The translations under genes were made by a program, and so were the position numbers. From Colwellia sp. Arc7-D (GTDB lineage: Bacteria; Pseudomonadota; Gammaproteobacteria; Enterobacterales; Alteromonadaceae), in the NCBI RefSeq assembly GCF_003061515.1, contig NZ_CP028924.1:4241443-4305442 (forward strand): a stretch of DNA of 64,000 nt, read 5' to 3'. The notes under the pieces are model-generated. The model was not told where the DNA came from and did no database searches. It saw only the letters and a program-made list of their open reading frames with translations. Of the stretch, positions 63,388 to 64,000 are shown piece by piece. Positions within the stretch are counted from its first letter, which is position 1, and each line of letters opens with the position of its first letter.

Positions 63388-63522
63388 TTAAGCACTTAAG
63401 CTTGCACGGCCTTTAGCACGACGACGTGAAATTACAGCACGTCCGTTTTTTGTTGCCATACGAGCACGGAAGCCATGGTTACGCTTACGCTTTAATACAC
63501 TAGGTTGAAATGTTCTTTTCAT
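63388..63522 (-). CDS. rpmH: 50S ribosomal protein L34
   Basis: This 44-residue gene translates to the classic L34 sequence [18 protein letters not shown] followed by [20 protein letters not shown]. It runs from ATG 63522 to the TAA at 63388 on the minus strand and opens the rpmH-rnpA-yidD-yidC operon. Confidence 0.98.
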   Translation of the reverse strand: MKRTFQPSVLKRKRNHGFRARMATKNGRAVISRRRAKGRASLSA

Positions 63523-64000
63523 TACGCTAATCCGTCTGTTGTTGTTGCCCTGGCAAAACAGCCTTCATGAGCACACTGGGTCTAAAAATGAGGCGAAATT
63601 CTATATAGAGAAAGAGACTTTGTCAATGGTTATTCTCTAGCTTTTTTCAAAAGATCTTATGTTGATCGTCTTGATCTAAAATATATCCACAGTTTTATAA
63701 CAATTATGCATTTTCAAATCAAAATTTTGCGGTTTATTGGGTAATAATTAAATAGTATATCGAAACTTTTTTAGCACTATTTTGATATTAAAAATTAGCA
63801 AGAAGCCTAATTCTATTGAGATTATTAAAAATAACTGAAAATAAAAGCTATTTATTGATTTGTCAATATTGATGTTGTGGATAACTATAGTGATAATAGG
63901 GAATTATAAAAAATCTAAATTTTTTACTGTTCTGCTTTTTATCATTTTAATTTATACGATATTAATCGCAAAAAGCAGTGTATTTATCAGGAGTCGGTTG
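63523..64000. promoter_or_regulatory. rpmH-dnaA intergenic region with DnaA boxes
   Basis: Divergent control region between rpmH and, presumably, dnaA. DnaA boxes are TGTGGATAA at 63876-63884 (perfect, reverse orientation) and ATATCCACA at 63683-63691 (one mismatch), fitting autoregulation. The window ends in CAGGAGTCGGTTG, a ribosome binding site placed for a plus-strand start just beyond base 64000. No gene body is seen inside this stretch. Confidence 0.7.
63598..63626 (-). promoter_or_regulatory. Sigma-70 promoter of rpmH
   Basis: On the minus strand TTGACA (63626-63621), a 17-base spacer and TAGAAT (63603-63598) form a near-perfect promoter about 75 bases before the rpmH start. Confidence 0.8.

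Overview
The window comes from the replication-origin side of an AT-rich marine gammaproteobacterial chromosome. The order parB-parA-rsmG-mnmG-oriC-mioC followed by mnmE-yidC-yidD-rnpA-rpmH, an intact nine-gene atp operon, PEP-CTERM sorting, large DUF11/SdrD-type surface proteins, and DUF4105/DUF3015 genes together suggest Alteromonadales, most likely Colwelliaceae (Colwellia or Thalassotalea). The taxon is an inference from gene content and gene order; no 16S gene is present.

Layout. At 1-4 kb lie the 3' part of a LacI-type regulator, a broken phosphotransferase remnant, a periplasmic binding protein, and a TetR regulator coupled to an MDR-type oxidoreductase. From 4 to 29 kb is the accessory, most unusual part: a 1.7-kilo-residue SdrD-repeat protein next to a PEP-CTERM protein with a related N-terminal domain, then a five-gene minus-strand operon (28618 to 11113). 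The operon encodes a small secreted DUF11-like protein, a 905-residue DUF11 protein, a ~1960-residue protein with a predicted C-terminal outer-membrane beta-barrel, an OmpA-type lipoprotein, and a 2346-residue multidomain secreted protein. Four of the five share one recurring module. I read this as a candidate surface-structure or export system; no function is established.

From 29 to 45 kb are housekeeping and envelope genes: glmS, a DeoR regulator, a binding protein coupled to glmU, tex, a DcaP-like porin, a stand-alone AMP-binding C-terminal domain behind a paired palindromic operator, an S9 prolyl-oligopeptidase-type peptidase, DUF4105 and DUF3015 proteins, YceI and cytochrome b561.

From 45 to 64 kb is the origin region: atpIBEFHAGDC, parAB, rsmG, mnmG, an E. 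coli-like oriC (nine GATC sites in under 200 bp plus DnaA boxes), mioC, two small secreted proteins, mnmE, yidC, yidD, rnpA and rpmH. dnaA is expected just past the right edge. Nearly all genes left of oriC run leftward with the fork; the block from 58.9 to 63.5 kb runs head-on.
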